Made by a program: the position numbers and the translations under genes
Part shown: positions 25,792 to 37,200 of the stretch, in pieces
Layout of the letters: each line of letters begins with the position of its first letter
Position numbering within the stretch: the stretch's first letter is position 1
Assembly (NCBI GenBank): GCA_900708905.1
Contig: CAADRB010000026.1
Location: 1,850,895-1,914,894, forward strand
Direction of reading: 5' to 3'
Length of the DNA: 64,000 nt
Source: Hymenolepis diminuta
Lineage: Eukaryota > Platyhelminthes > Cestoda > Cyclophyllidea > Hymenolepididae
The notes under the pieces: model-generated
Database searches by the model: none
Told to the model about the DNA's origin: nothing
Seen by the model: only the letters and a program-made list of their open reading frames with translations

Positions 25792-28790
25792 ATGCAAGAG
25801 CAAAGATTTGATCCTGACCAAATTTCCTCTTCCCACAACTCCTCCAACAACAGGTATCCTGCTGATCCCTCCTATGGTAAGTTCATTTAATCTGTCTTCA
25901 TCTCTGCCCTTGAAAATGCAATGATATGGGTTAATGGATAAGCATGACTCATGGAAAATAAGATGTGTGGGTTGCACCTCTTACACAATATACCACCCTT
26001 CAGTAAACATTATCGTCAAATTGGTGTCAAATATAAATTAGTAAGTAATAAAATTATATCTTCAATCATTGAGTATTTAGCTGAATTTATTTTTCAAATC
26101 CTGTTTTTTTGGGATCTTATAATTTTACTGTAGGCGGGTTCGTCTTTCCGCGCTCACATGATGAAGGGCAATTAAGGTAAATGCAAGGAAAAAAATATGG
26201 TGAAACCATCAATCTGACTTTTTTCCCCTAAGATAGGCATAAATTGTAATGTGACTCCGAAAAAATTTTAATTAACTCATGCAATTTTTTTCTTTAATTG
26301 TTTAATTCTCTAATAAGCGGTTCCGCAATGAAGCATTTGAGAGATGAAAATATGGTGGATATCAGCAGTGTGCTAACACTTTGCTATTATTTCAGGTATT
26401 TCTTTCCTTGGATTAAAAATACGACAAATTAAACATAACAGATAATTTCCTTTAATGTTAGAGCGTGAAATTGACTATAGTAAACTCTGCCACGTTAACA
26501 CAGAAAGACTCCTTCATTACGGAAACTCTGACTGAGTAATTTGTTTTCCAGTTTTTCTCTTTAACCAAAAACTATTATACCTAGATCAACTATGTTTCAT
26601 TAATTACCAAATTGCCTCAAATCATTCACCTTTTATATTTATAGGATACAAATTATCTACCTAATGCGGGAGACCTCCTTTATCTTAAATTAATGTACCT
26701 TTGAATGTTCTGCATCTATACCCCATTGAGATTCATCGAAACCTTAGTCATCCTTTACATAGTCGTTTAATTTGTTAATTTACGTCTTGATAGTTGGTTG
26801 GGAACAGGATAAAAACCGTGGTATCAATTAAAGTCAAGTGTCTCATTCATAATCGGTGGTGCTAGAAATCATAAAAATTGATATCTTTGAGAGTCTGTAT
26901 ACCTGTAAGTGCCTCGTAAATTTATATGAATTAAAATTACCACTTTATTTTTGCTAGCCAAATTATTTTCAAATTGAAAGCAATGTTTTGCAAGAAGTAA
27001 TGTTACATCTTACAAAATTCCAAAATTTTGTCCATTTCAATAAATATGCAGCTACTACAAATTGATTATTAATCAACGCCTTATTAACCAGTTACCGTGG
27101 CATAGACAGACCTTAGGTTAAACCCAATTTTATTTTCATAACTCTATTACAAAATAGCATCATCTGTTATTATTCTAAGAAACTTTCTATCTTTTAATAA
27201 AACTAGAATAAAATTGAACGAGTTGTTTTTAATATATTGATTAATTTTTTAAATTTTTGATTTATGAAGCTGCTTTTATTTATCATTTATAATTATATTG
27301 TCTTTTCTGAATGTTTATAAAACTTCATTTTTATATGCGATTATTACCATATCAACTGCATCAGGTTTAATTAACTTATATATTGAAAAATAACTAATAT
27401 TTCAGTATTAAATATATTCTTTATCGAGATTATTTCCATCTGGAAACTCGTGACATGCGTCATCTGATTAATTAAAATAATTTTTGTATGTGAATAGTAG
27501 CGCTTCTGTTTCTTTATTTTCATTACAACATCAATCAAACAAAAAAGGACCCAAATGCCTAGTTATAGTATTTATGGTGGCATAATAATTTTAAGTGATT
27601 GTCTTCCCCAGTTAAGTAAATTGTCAAAATAAAGAGTTTTGATTAAATTATTTCAAAGTTAATGTTTTGATTCACTGAAAATTCTCAGCTAATTGGGTGA
27701 AAAACAAGTGGGATTTAACAGTTAATCTGGTTTTTGAAATTGATTAAATCGCTAAGTAAAATTTTATTTATTTGCATTTTTATCACTTCATTATTGCCTT
27801 TATATTAACTCAAAGTATTTGTCTGATTAATTTTATAGACTCTAATTATGGCGCTTGGATGCCGGCAGATGCAGGAATGCCCCACGAAATGCCTCCATAT
27901 CAAATGAATTGTAGGCAGATGGAAAATACCGCAATGGATCCAGTAGCAGGTGTTTATTATGAAAATCAACCAGTTTTACATTACGATAATACAATTGACA
28001 GCGTTCTAATGACCAATCCAGGGGATTCAGCTTACGTCGGTGACAACAGTCCAGACGATTTCGATCAATCCTATCAGCGCCTAATTCATAATGCTGAAAC
28101 CATTCGAAACGAAACTAACTTCAAACAGGTATTTTCAATAAACTAGCCCAAAATTAAATAATGGAATTTAATACTCAAACCAGTTATCACTTGTTTAAAA
28201 AAACCATAGAAAGAGACCTATTGTCATCCAGCTCATGCGTGCTTAAAAATAAAAAAATATGCGTTAGCTCCCCCAGATATTTTTGGATTACTGCAAGTGT
28301 TGTAAGTTTTATATAAACGAATAGTGGTGTAATTGCCATAACTAACACCTAATATACAAAATGACTTCGAATATATTTTTGTTGTGTTCTATGAGCACAT
28401 TTTACTCAAAAATCCTGTTTCTGTTATTTTTAGTACAAACAAACTCAACCACAAGTAAATTATAACGAAGCCTCTCCTTTCCCTCCGCCGATCACTGAAA
28501 TGATTCCAGGTTCCAGTTTGAGAAAATCCCGCGACAGAGACTTTGACATGGAAAAGCAACTGCGGCGTCTAAGAAACAACGAGGCTTCAAGAAGATCTAG
28601 ACGAGAGAAGAAACGAAGATTTATGGAGATTGAACGTCGTGTAGAGGAGATGAAAGCCTCAAACAAACGTCTAACAGATTTTGTTCAAGAGTTGGATTCA
28701 ATTATTGAGGAAGCGAAGGCAATTCTTTTAACTGTTAGATGGAATACTAATTTCCAACCTTCTCTTCCGAACTGGGAACCCTACCAATAG
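25792..28790 (+). CDS. bZIP transcription factor B (PAR/NFIL3/C/EBP group)
   Basis: Nuclear DNA-binding dimeric transcription factor, paralogue of the gene at 4410-5473. Exons 25792-25876, 27839-28128 and 28434-28790; 732 nt, 243 residues. Donors are GTAAGT and GTATTT, acceptors TTTTATAG and TTATTTTTAG; phases 1 and 0, as in gene A. The start is the first ATG after a TATA box. Residues 1-125 are rich in Asn, Pro, Tyr and Met and lack a known fold. The basic region (about 167-187) carries NNEASRRSR (173-181) with invariant N173 and R181, close to the NFIL3/PAR group. Zipper d positions are M198, L205, L212, A219, with N202 at an a position. The end of the zipper, ELDSIIEEAKAI, matches ELDSVIDEAKAI in gene A. 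The second intron falls 47 residues before the invariant Asn (45 in gene A), so shared ancestry is well supported. A 17-residue aromatic tail ends the protein. Confidence 0.9.
25877..27838 (+). other. Intron 1 of bZIP gene B
   Basis: 1,962 nt, GTAAGT...TTTTATAG, phase 1. AT-rich with no gene or element recognised. The joined codon is G|AC (Asp), the same codon and phase as in gene A. Confidence 0.85.
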
Positions 28791-29000
28791 ATGGGAAAAC
28801 TCCTTAACGTCGAATTATGTTTTTTGACCGAAATTGCATTTTCCATAGCCAAAGTAGCATTCACTTACTCAGAGCCATTCAATCACCTTATTTACCGTTG
28901 ATTTCTTTATTTCCTTTTGTGAGGTTGAAAGGTCAATCAAAGCAAATGATTAAGAATTTCAGAGATTTTTGATAACGTATTTGAATTGAAATCATGCAGA

Positions 29001-29001
29001 A

Positions 29002-29032
<31 letters not shown>

Positions 29033-29036
29033 GTGT
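29001..29036 (+). repeat. (AT)n/(TG)n microsatellite in a 3' UTR
   Basis: A nearly pure AT tract followed by GTGTGT, lying between the bZIP gene B stop codon and its poly(A) signal. Self-complementary, so it could fold in the transcript, and it is likely polymorphic in length. Confidence 0.85.
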
Positions 29037-29041
29037 ATTTA

Positions 29042-29047
29042 AATAAA
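29042..29047 (+). terminator. Poly(A) signal, bZIP gene B
   Basis: AATAAA 252 nt after the stop codon, immediately after the microsatellite; the first canonical hexamer downstream of the gene. Confidence 0.6.
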
Positions 29048-29049
29048 AA

Positions 29050-30894
29050 ATGTTTTTACACTTGAATTTCGTTTTGCCAAAACTAGAATAGCATTTGGAG
29101 TATTTGTTAAAATTGTCATTTAATATTTAGTATCCCATTCGACTGACTTAAATGTTAAAAAGTATAAATCACAATCTTAGCAGATAGCGATTTTTTGGCC
29201 TTGGATGTGTGTCCCAAATAATTTATTATTCAGTTTGTTATAGTGACTGAATATTTTATATAAATGAGATTTTTTAAGATATTTACTTACAATGGTAATT
29301 GTGAATGCAAGCACTTGTCCTTTGTGCACTTTATTAATATCACGCTACCTTGGTAATTACTCATAAGTAACTGCTGCCTCCGTAACCCAATTTTGCCTCC
29401 TCCCAGGTTGCTTCAACATTTTATACACTTTTGGTTTAGTTCTGCTGAAGATACTGTCAAAAGGAATAAATGAGTACGAATGTCAAAAACTGAAGAGTTA
29501 GAGTAAAATCAGAACACGACGGAGAGCATTAGACATCTTTTATTTAGCAAAAAATTTAGGAAACAATTTCTAAATAAGGATTTATTATATCATCGCTTAT
29601 ATATATTTATATAACATAAATTTTCTTAAGATATAAGCAGACACTTTTGAGCAATGAACACTCGAGAGGAGAAGAATAAGAGAAAGCAACCGTCTTGATT
29701 CAACGGACACTTCCCTAAGAGGACTAATGATATTCAACCACGTGTCGGAGGTTTTAATTTTCCAAGTTGTTCTGTGTGCTAAAAAGTACTTACTATTACA
29801 TGGTGCAGCCGCTAGATTACATTCTTCAAATTTTTCGGCAACAACACTCTTGGAATTTCCTGAAGTTCCTGAAGTAAATAAAGTATTATTTTAATGATTG
29901 ACAACTAGACAATTAAAATAGGTCACACATTATATTTACTTATTTAGTCCATCTGATCCCATCAGAGTCTGGGATACATTTACAAAAGGATGGAAAAGAA
30001 CAGATTTCAAGTTTTCATGAGTTGAAAATATCTCGGCTTGGGATTTATAGAGTACCCAATTTCACTCGCAATAGGCATAAAAGTGATTATATGAAAAACA
30101 CACATGATGCTAGCACTCAAAAGCGTATCCTTTTATTTGGGAACTTTTGTGTAGTGCCTCCACTCTCATCTTCACATTTATGAAGCTATTTGTTGATAAG
30201 AATTGAGGTGTTTGTCACTTTTATAGTTGTTCTTACTTGAGCGCTACCCTCGACTGTTCTATTATCCGGCATATTCTTTCGATACGTTTTTATTTCGATC
30301 TGCACAAGGCTTTTCGATCTTCCAATTCGACGAAAAAAATATCTCCTGATCAGATGTTTTCTCTTTTTCATTTATATAATGTATTTAATGAGAAAAACAT
30401 TACTGACGAAAACACTATTCTAACTCTAATATGATAAAATTTAATATTAAAGTTTCTCACGATTCCTTCAAACCATCACTTTTTCTACTGTTAATGCTGT
30501 AAATGAGTTTATGGATCCTAATTTGAAGAACATATCAAGGAATTTTGTTTTTATCAGTCTTGATAAATCAGCTGCCTTTGCCTAACCCCGTGCTTTTTCG
30601 TAGAAAACATCCCCTTGCCACCACAGGCTTAGCAACAAAGGCGTCAAGTTAAATAATAATGTAAAAAATAAGCGCATTCAAAGATTTTCTGTCGTTTTTT
30701 TCGAAAGTTTCCACTTTAAATCTCCTTTAAATTTTATATTTAAGAAGTAAAAAGTAATTTCCTATATTCAAATTGAAAAGAAATTAAATTAGTACTATTT
30801 ATTTTTTAAAAAATATACAAAAGACACCGGTAATCCATGTATTTTCAGGTCACGTTATACGTGTCAACAATATTTAACTTGCATTGAGAGAAGG
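29050..30894. other. Intergenic, no gene seen
   Basis: AT-rich. Overlapping short frames on both strands at 30186-30434 show no recognisable domain. Nothing else stands out. Confidence 0.5.
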
Positions 30895-31065
30895 CGTCTT
30901 ATCGCCTCACCTATGAGAAACTCACATTCAATAACTCCCAGTGTTAACTAGAATTTGCCAGTGCGCTTTGTCACCCACTTAAGGGATGTGCACCGATGCA
31001 CACTGACCCCACAACCTCTAACTTAGCAGACTTGCGTATTGACCACTACGCAACCAGTACATATT
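30895..31065 (-). mobile_element. tRNA-like SINE, copy 1 (minus)
   Basis: Read on the minus strand, it starts with a tRNA-like head (TGGTTGCGTAGTGGTCAATACG, then AAGTTAGAGGT and a degraded B-box GGGGTCAGTG). The body shares CATCGGTGCACAT and TGAATGTGAG blocks with the copies at 32868-33027 and 51960-52098. No open frame, as expected of a non-autonomous retroposon. The parent tRNA is not identified. Confidence 0.6.
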
Positions 31066-32867
31066 GACATTAATGAAACTCATTAAAATACCATTACAGA
31101 ACTTGATGTCTTGTGTTTTGCGCTAGCATTCGTGACGGTTTTCGCACCGATTTAACTACATGTACTTCGTAATTATCTATGGCCATCTTTGGGCTGATTT
31201 TCAAACATAATAGCCCATTCTTGAACACTTAAACATCTGGAAATTTTAATATCCAGAAGAGATGTCTTACTTCACTAGTACTCACTATTTTCGTTTTTTT
31301 ATCACCAGCATTTTTCACAAAAGTTGTTTGGAAAGAATCTACTGAGTTAAATTTAAAGTAATTGTCCCTGTCTTATTGGAAAAATATAATTTTAGCACCT
31401 TCCAAAATAGTTCTGTGTTAATAATAGCCACTACAATTTTCTATTTGAGCACAACTAAGCAGTTAGTATTAAATCAATTTAAAATGAGTTCTCAATGGTG
31501 TAAAACCCATTTTCCTGAAATTTCAAAATAAAATATTTCTTTTTAACTCATATTTAACAACTTGGAGTGGGTTATAAAACGTTAAAAAATGAAGAAATAA
31601 AATAAAAATTGAAAATGTCGGCATGAAGTTTGCTAACGTCTTATTGTTTATTAAATTAATTCTAAATGGTAAGCAATACGTTTCATTATCAGTCAACTAT
31701 ATTGATCCAATTATAAGAAATCTATCACTTTGTACTCGTCTTAATCTTAGAGAAAGAGTGCTTTGAAGTTAATTTGAATGGGCGGTCTCGCTTTGTTTAT
31801 TCACCGTATAACAAGACAGGGTATAGGAATTCTAAGATTGAACTCAATGAGATAGATTATCGGTGTTTTTGGGGCACTAGTGCACTCTGACTCATGGGTT
31901 TGCTCTATCACTGATTTATGCCTTTGTTCTAACTATCACAACAAAGGACGCTAAATCTGTCAACTCCCTTACTATTCATTAATAGACCCCCCTACAAACA
32001 ACCTAGAATGACCTAGCTCAGCATTGATACCTTCCTCTTTCCTCCTAATTCCTATTTCTACTCACTTCTCGCTCACTTGACTCTTGGTTTTCTTACTCGA
32101 AAAAGTCTATTATCTTATCGTAGGAAGATCACTAGTCCTATGAGGGGGGATATTCTAGGTTAATTTGGTTTGGCTCCTAAAGTTGCTTTACTTCGGGATT
32201 AGAGCCACTTTATCGGCTAAACGCAGTCTCCTGATTCAAACCGCTCCTTTATTTTTAATCTATCCACTCCAAGCCCAGAAAAAGATAGGTAATAAGCCTT
32301 AAATAAAAGTTCCAAAGGAGAAGTTAAGCAATTACATTAAAGAGTACTCAGAAGTGAAAGTTCTTTAATAATGGGCAAGCAAGAACGGAGAGTGTGTACG
32401 GATTTATGTGAGTAGTATTTAATATGTATGCATTGAGCACACAAATCAAAATAAAATCAATGATACTTAAAGAATATATAGGTACAAATGAAGACAATGC
32501 GAAAAAATAGGTGAATAAAGCTGCGGATGGGCAGTTCACTACATATTGGCAGTATTTGTAAAAAAAAGAAGACATCAAATAAGACTATTAATTTGCCAGA
32601 CTGATATTTTGATAGAGCAAGAAACTTTATATATCATTACACCAATGAAATAGTCATAAGGCGATTTTCAAACGAATCAAAAGCCATTAATAGAGATCTG
32701 GAGATGAAAGTTCAGAGGTTAGAAGGATTAGTCTCATTGAGCGCTATGAATTAACCGTCATCCAGTCACAACGAATAATAGAAACATGCCTATTCCTTGG
32801 GCATAGAAGAAAAATTCTCAACCTAATATTGAAGGTTTTCATAACACTTGGCTTAGGTAAGCATTTT
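31066..32867. other. Intergenic, no gene seen
   Basis: AT-rich spacer between two SINE copies. The 76-codon minus-strand frame at 32348-32578 looks like chance. Confidence 0.5.
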
Positions 32868-33027
32868 TGACCCGCACTGATAAGGTACTCGCATTCAACC
32901 AGCCTCATATGGACTCAAATGAGCTAGTGTGGTCATCAACATTCACCGAATGTGCACCGATGAGCATTGGTAACGTGACCTCTGACTTAATGGGCGAGCG
33001 GGTTGATCATTGTGGTGTCAGTTTGTT
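32868..33027 (-). mobile_element. tRNA-like SINE, copy 2 (minus)
   Basis: Same family and orientation as 30895-31065. On the minus strand: CACAATGATCAACCCG, AAGTCAGAGGTCAC, ATCGGTGCACATTCGG and TGAATGCGAGTACC in the family order. An 80-codon plus-strand frame (32867-33109) crosses it and is not a gene. Confidence 0.6.
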
Positions 33028-34208
33028 TAAATTATTGCTTTTATTTATTCCCTTAAAATTAAATTTAAGCAACAAAATGAAAACAGTTTTTCATCGGAAA
33101 AAACTGTGAAATGGTGCAATTTGCCATCCCGTAAAGGGCAGCATCATGTGATTTCGATTGTGAATGCTGCAGCACTTAATAATACCAAATTTACGTTAGA
33201 ATATTGTAATAATTTGGTTAATTAGAACTTCACAGATATTTGTCATTAATTATATGCCGCCTACTCAAAAGTAATGTGCTATATTCTACTTACAATAATG
33301 CTAGTAGTACTACCCGTCCATAGGATAAATTTAAAACTAGAGGACGATTAGGGTGAAGCGACTTATTTTTAAAATCGAATAATGTAATTGATGATCTGTC
33401 ACCGAACCCCGCAGACACAATATGAAAACAATTAGTTTTATTTTTTAATTCAATTTTTGTATTTTTGTCTGTAATTTCCGGCATCACTATGACCTCTCTT
33501 AAAGAAGATAAATATCCTTTATCTTGTAAACTTTTACACTGCTAAGCTTTGCATGAAACGACTTTCCGTTTTATGCTTTGGATTCACGAAGACATTGCAG
33601 CTGATGCCTTTATTTTTTGAAACAGAAATAACATAGCTTAATGTAAAAACGCGGATTTATTGAAAAGGTAAATGAAATAATTAAGTTAAATGGCGTGCGA
33701 TTTTTTTATGAAAAATAGCTAAAATAACAATTTTCAAAATGAGTTTTACGAGACGATTTGTGAAATGTTTTAATTGAATTTAAATGCATAAATCTGAAAA
33801 GTTACTAAATTAGAACTTAGTGGACAGGCTATAAACAAATAAGCTTGTAAATTAAAATAATATTTTTAAACTTTTAGAAAAGGATTAATAATTTGCATAC
33901 TGCTTTTAATTTTTCAATGCACATTTTTAGGTCATTGAGCTATGTACTCATTGGCTTTCATCAAACCACTTCTTGGTCTGTGGACTTTATGTCATTTACT
34001 CTGAATGTACGAGGGGTTGTGTATTCCTAAAATAATTTGATCATTAAAAGGTTTGTCCATACATGGTCTGTGCTTAAATTCATGTTCTTTACCTGTAATT
34101 ACTGATTAATTTAATACATTTAGCACCTTTTAAGAGTTTAATTAGTTATTTTGAGTGTTTATGTTAATCATTTAGACATTAAAAATTTGCTATTAGTCTT
34201 TCATTGAA
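33028..34208. other. Spacer upstream of EXT1
   Basis: AT-rich with no frame or domain recognised. Presumably contains the EXT1 promoter and any 5' UTR exon, but I see no clear TATA box. Confidence 0.45.
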
Positions 34209-34244
34209 ATGTATTTCTTCGCCAAACCATTCCATTTCAGAAAT

Positions 34245-37200
34245 ATGAAAAGATATATTATGAAGACCCTTCTATGTCTCAAATGGAAAACGTTGTGCTT
34301 CCTTCCTGTATTTTGTTTCCTTATCATCCTCATCACACGGAACTCGAAAATGTCGGAACAGGATCAGAGTTTTGTTGAGCAAAATTTTCAACCTCCTCTT
34401 CGAATGGAGTCCGAGAGCCAAGTCCTTCAGTGTTCCATGGACAACTGTTTCGATAGTTCGCGGTGTTCACAACTTAAAGTATTTACCTCTCATACCTTAT
34501 ACTGCACTATGTATCCATTTGTTAATGTTGTCAAATTATTCACTAGGTATATGTATATCCCGATGATCCAAATTCCCCAAAGATATCTACAAACTATCGA
34601 AAGATTCTCTCTGTCATTCGGCGATCACCTTTCTATACAAACAAACCTGAAGAAGCCTGTATATTCGTCCCTAGCCTGGATACATTAGACCGAGATCCAC
34701 GCAGTCATCACTACATCACAGACCTTTATAAGCGTCTCAATCAATTGCAATATTGGTCTTCTCAACCTGCTGTCGGTAGACAAGGTATGCACATGAACGT
34801 AGTCGATTTGTTGTTGATTTCAGTTGATAATTAACAAAATTATATCACTGTAGCTTCTCTGCACCGACCTGGAATGAATCATCTCCTTTTTATTCTCTTT
34901 TCTGGCACCTGGCCACATTATGATGTGGATGATTTAAATATGGATGTTGGCAGTGCAATGTTGGCTCGTGCTTCAGCGTCAAAGGTCCGTATGCGTCAGG
35001 GTTTTGATATCTCATTTCCTCTTGTCACTTCAGACTATCCGGAGGCCGGACAAATTCCACGATATTCGTCACCGCCTGACGCTAGAATTCATCTCAAACT
35101 CATGGCTAGTTTTAAGGCATGTTAATCCTTTAATTAGTACTTTGTAAATATATCCGTTTCAAGGTTTTAATGGTTTTTTTTGTAGGGAAAGCGTTATGTG
35201 GTGGGGCTAGGATCTGAGACGAGAAATTCCTTATATCATATTCATAATGGGAAGGACATCATCATAGCAACTACTTGTAAGCACATGGATAATTGGAATC
35301 TCTACGCTGATTCACGCTGTCCAGTTGACAATGCTTACTATGAAACGTAAGTCAGCATCACATAAGTCGCTTAATTTGTTGTTGTAAGTAATTAAAGTGA
35401 TTGAATTGTGTAGAGCTTTGGTTGGATGTCCATCTGTTTTAAAATAAAACCCTTTGCATCATTTTGATGTATTTGAAGTGGAATAACCGGGTAATTATGC
35501 GTAAACTATTTATCAGTAAGAACATATTAATTAGGCACATTAAATCTCTCCGTTACAGGTTGTGGTAGATTGTTAAATTTCAATTTCTTATTGTTCGTTT
35601 TAACTCAAGATTGCAGGTATTTAAATGCTTCTGTTCGATGAATTGATATTTAGGCTAACCTTACCTATTTGACATCATTTGGAGAATTTAAGTCATGTGT
35701 GCATACAATATATGTTCGTGAAATAATTATATACATTCACTTTTATTTATAATAAATCCCACCGAAAAGTTACATATTGTGTTTGAGAGTGTTTGCCCAT
35801 AATCACTGTTCTTTTCTTTTAATTCTGTATGTCGCCACTGTACACTTTGTTAATCGTTCTTATATCCGTCCCGTTTGTTTAATTTCCACAACGTAAGCTT
35901 ATGAAAACATGTCTCTCCCGCTCCACAAACATTTTGGAAAGGATATCTTTGTTTCTCTTAAATGCTATTATTAATGTCGCATTTTCTGTCCTACCATTAA
36001 ATATTCATCTTGCTCACAAACTACCTGATATTTTTTAGAGCAGACAAATGTTTATTTTACTAATTACACACTATAAAGTGCACTTTCTCTCTACGATATA
36101 TGAATAGAGTAACGCCTTCCTACTTTCAATCGGCAGCTAAATTTAAATTTATTTTAAATGACACTGCAAATTGGCTGCAAATACCAGCCAATACCCATTA
36201 ATAGCTATGCAAGTTTAAAGATGGGAGTATCGTCAGAACTTAACCCTTTAAAATGGTCATTTCTGAGTTCGTGAATTATTTTGCAATTATAAGGTTGTAA
36301 CAGAAGTTCTGTCTGGTTTTTGAGCTATGTGTTTAGGGTAAGTTTACTCCAATTTAACTTGTTAATGTGTGCTTATCTATGGTAATTAATAAAATATTAT
36401 TTCCTCCTTCAGATTGTGTGATAATTATCATTATTAATAAATATTTCTAGCCCTAATGTACACTCCAAATAAAGAGCATATCAGACATATTTTGCTGTTT
36501 GAATTTCATCAAGGAAATACGGCAAGCTCTTTGAGCAATAACACTCAAAAACACTTATGCAAATGATGTTGTGAATGAAAAGACCTGCAGAAAGTGACTT
36601 TCACGTTTCAAAAAGGTTGACTTCAGCAGGATGCTCAAAATTCAATTCTGAGCAATTTCAAGTTGCCATTGATGAAAATCCAACCTGCACTATCAGAGAA
36701 CTGAGCAAAATCTTTAACGTAAGCCGCCATTTGACCATATATGGGGAGATGAAAAGACTTGACTGAGAAAGTCTCAAAGGCTGATAAATGGGCCTCCACT
36801 CTACACGATCTGTCAGAAATCAACAAGCAACAGCGTGTGACCTGCTGTGTTTCACTTGAAGTTCACTGCATTCTCGTGAACTTCAGCCACCTTTTTTAGA
36901 CCGATTCATAACTGACAGCGACGAGAAGTGGATCCTTTACAACAATTTGAGCGCAAAAAACAGTCGCTAAGTCGTGGTTCAAAGTCAATTCCACTTCCAA
37001 ACCGAGAAGTGGACTGTACCCGAAAATAATTCCTTTGTGTTTGTGGTGGGATTTAAAGGGAATCGTTTATTATGAACTAAAGGGTGGCAATCAAACAATA
37101 ACATCTGAAGTTTACTGTCAGCAACTAACTCGTTTAAAAGCAGTTTTAGAGGAAAAACGGCCTTCTTTGATGAATGGAAAAGGAGTGATTCTGCACCATG

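Noticed and set aside
27772..27838. Upstream extension of the bZIP B exon 2 frame starting at TTG
   Set aside because: It is intron: a TTTTATAG acceptor at 27838 and a TATA-driven first exon ending GTAAGT in matching phase explain the N-terminus better.
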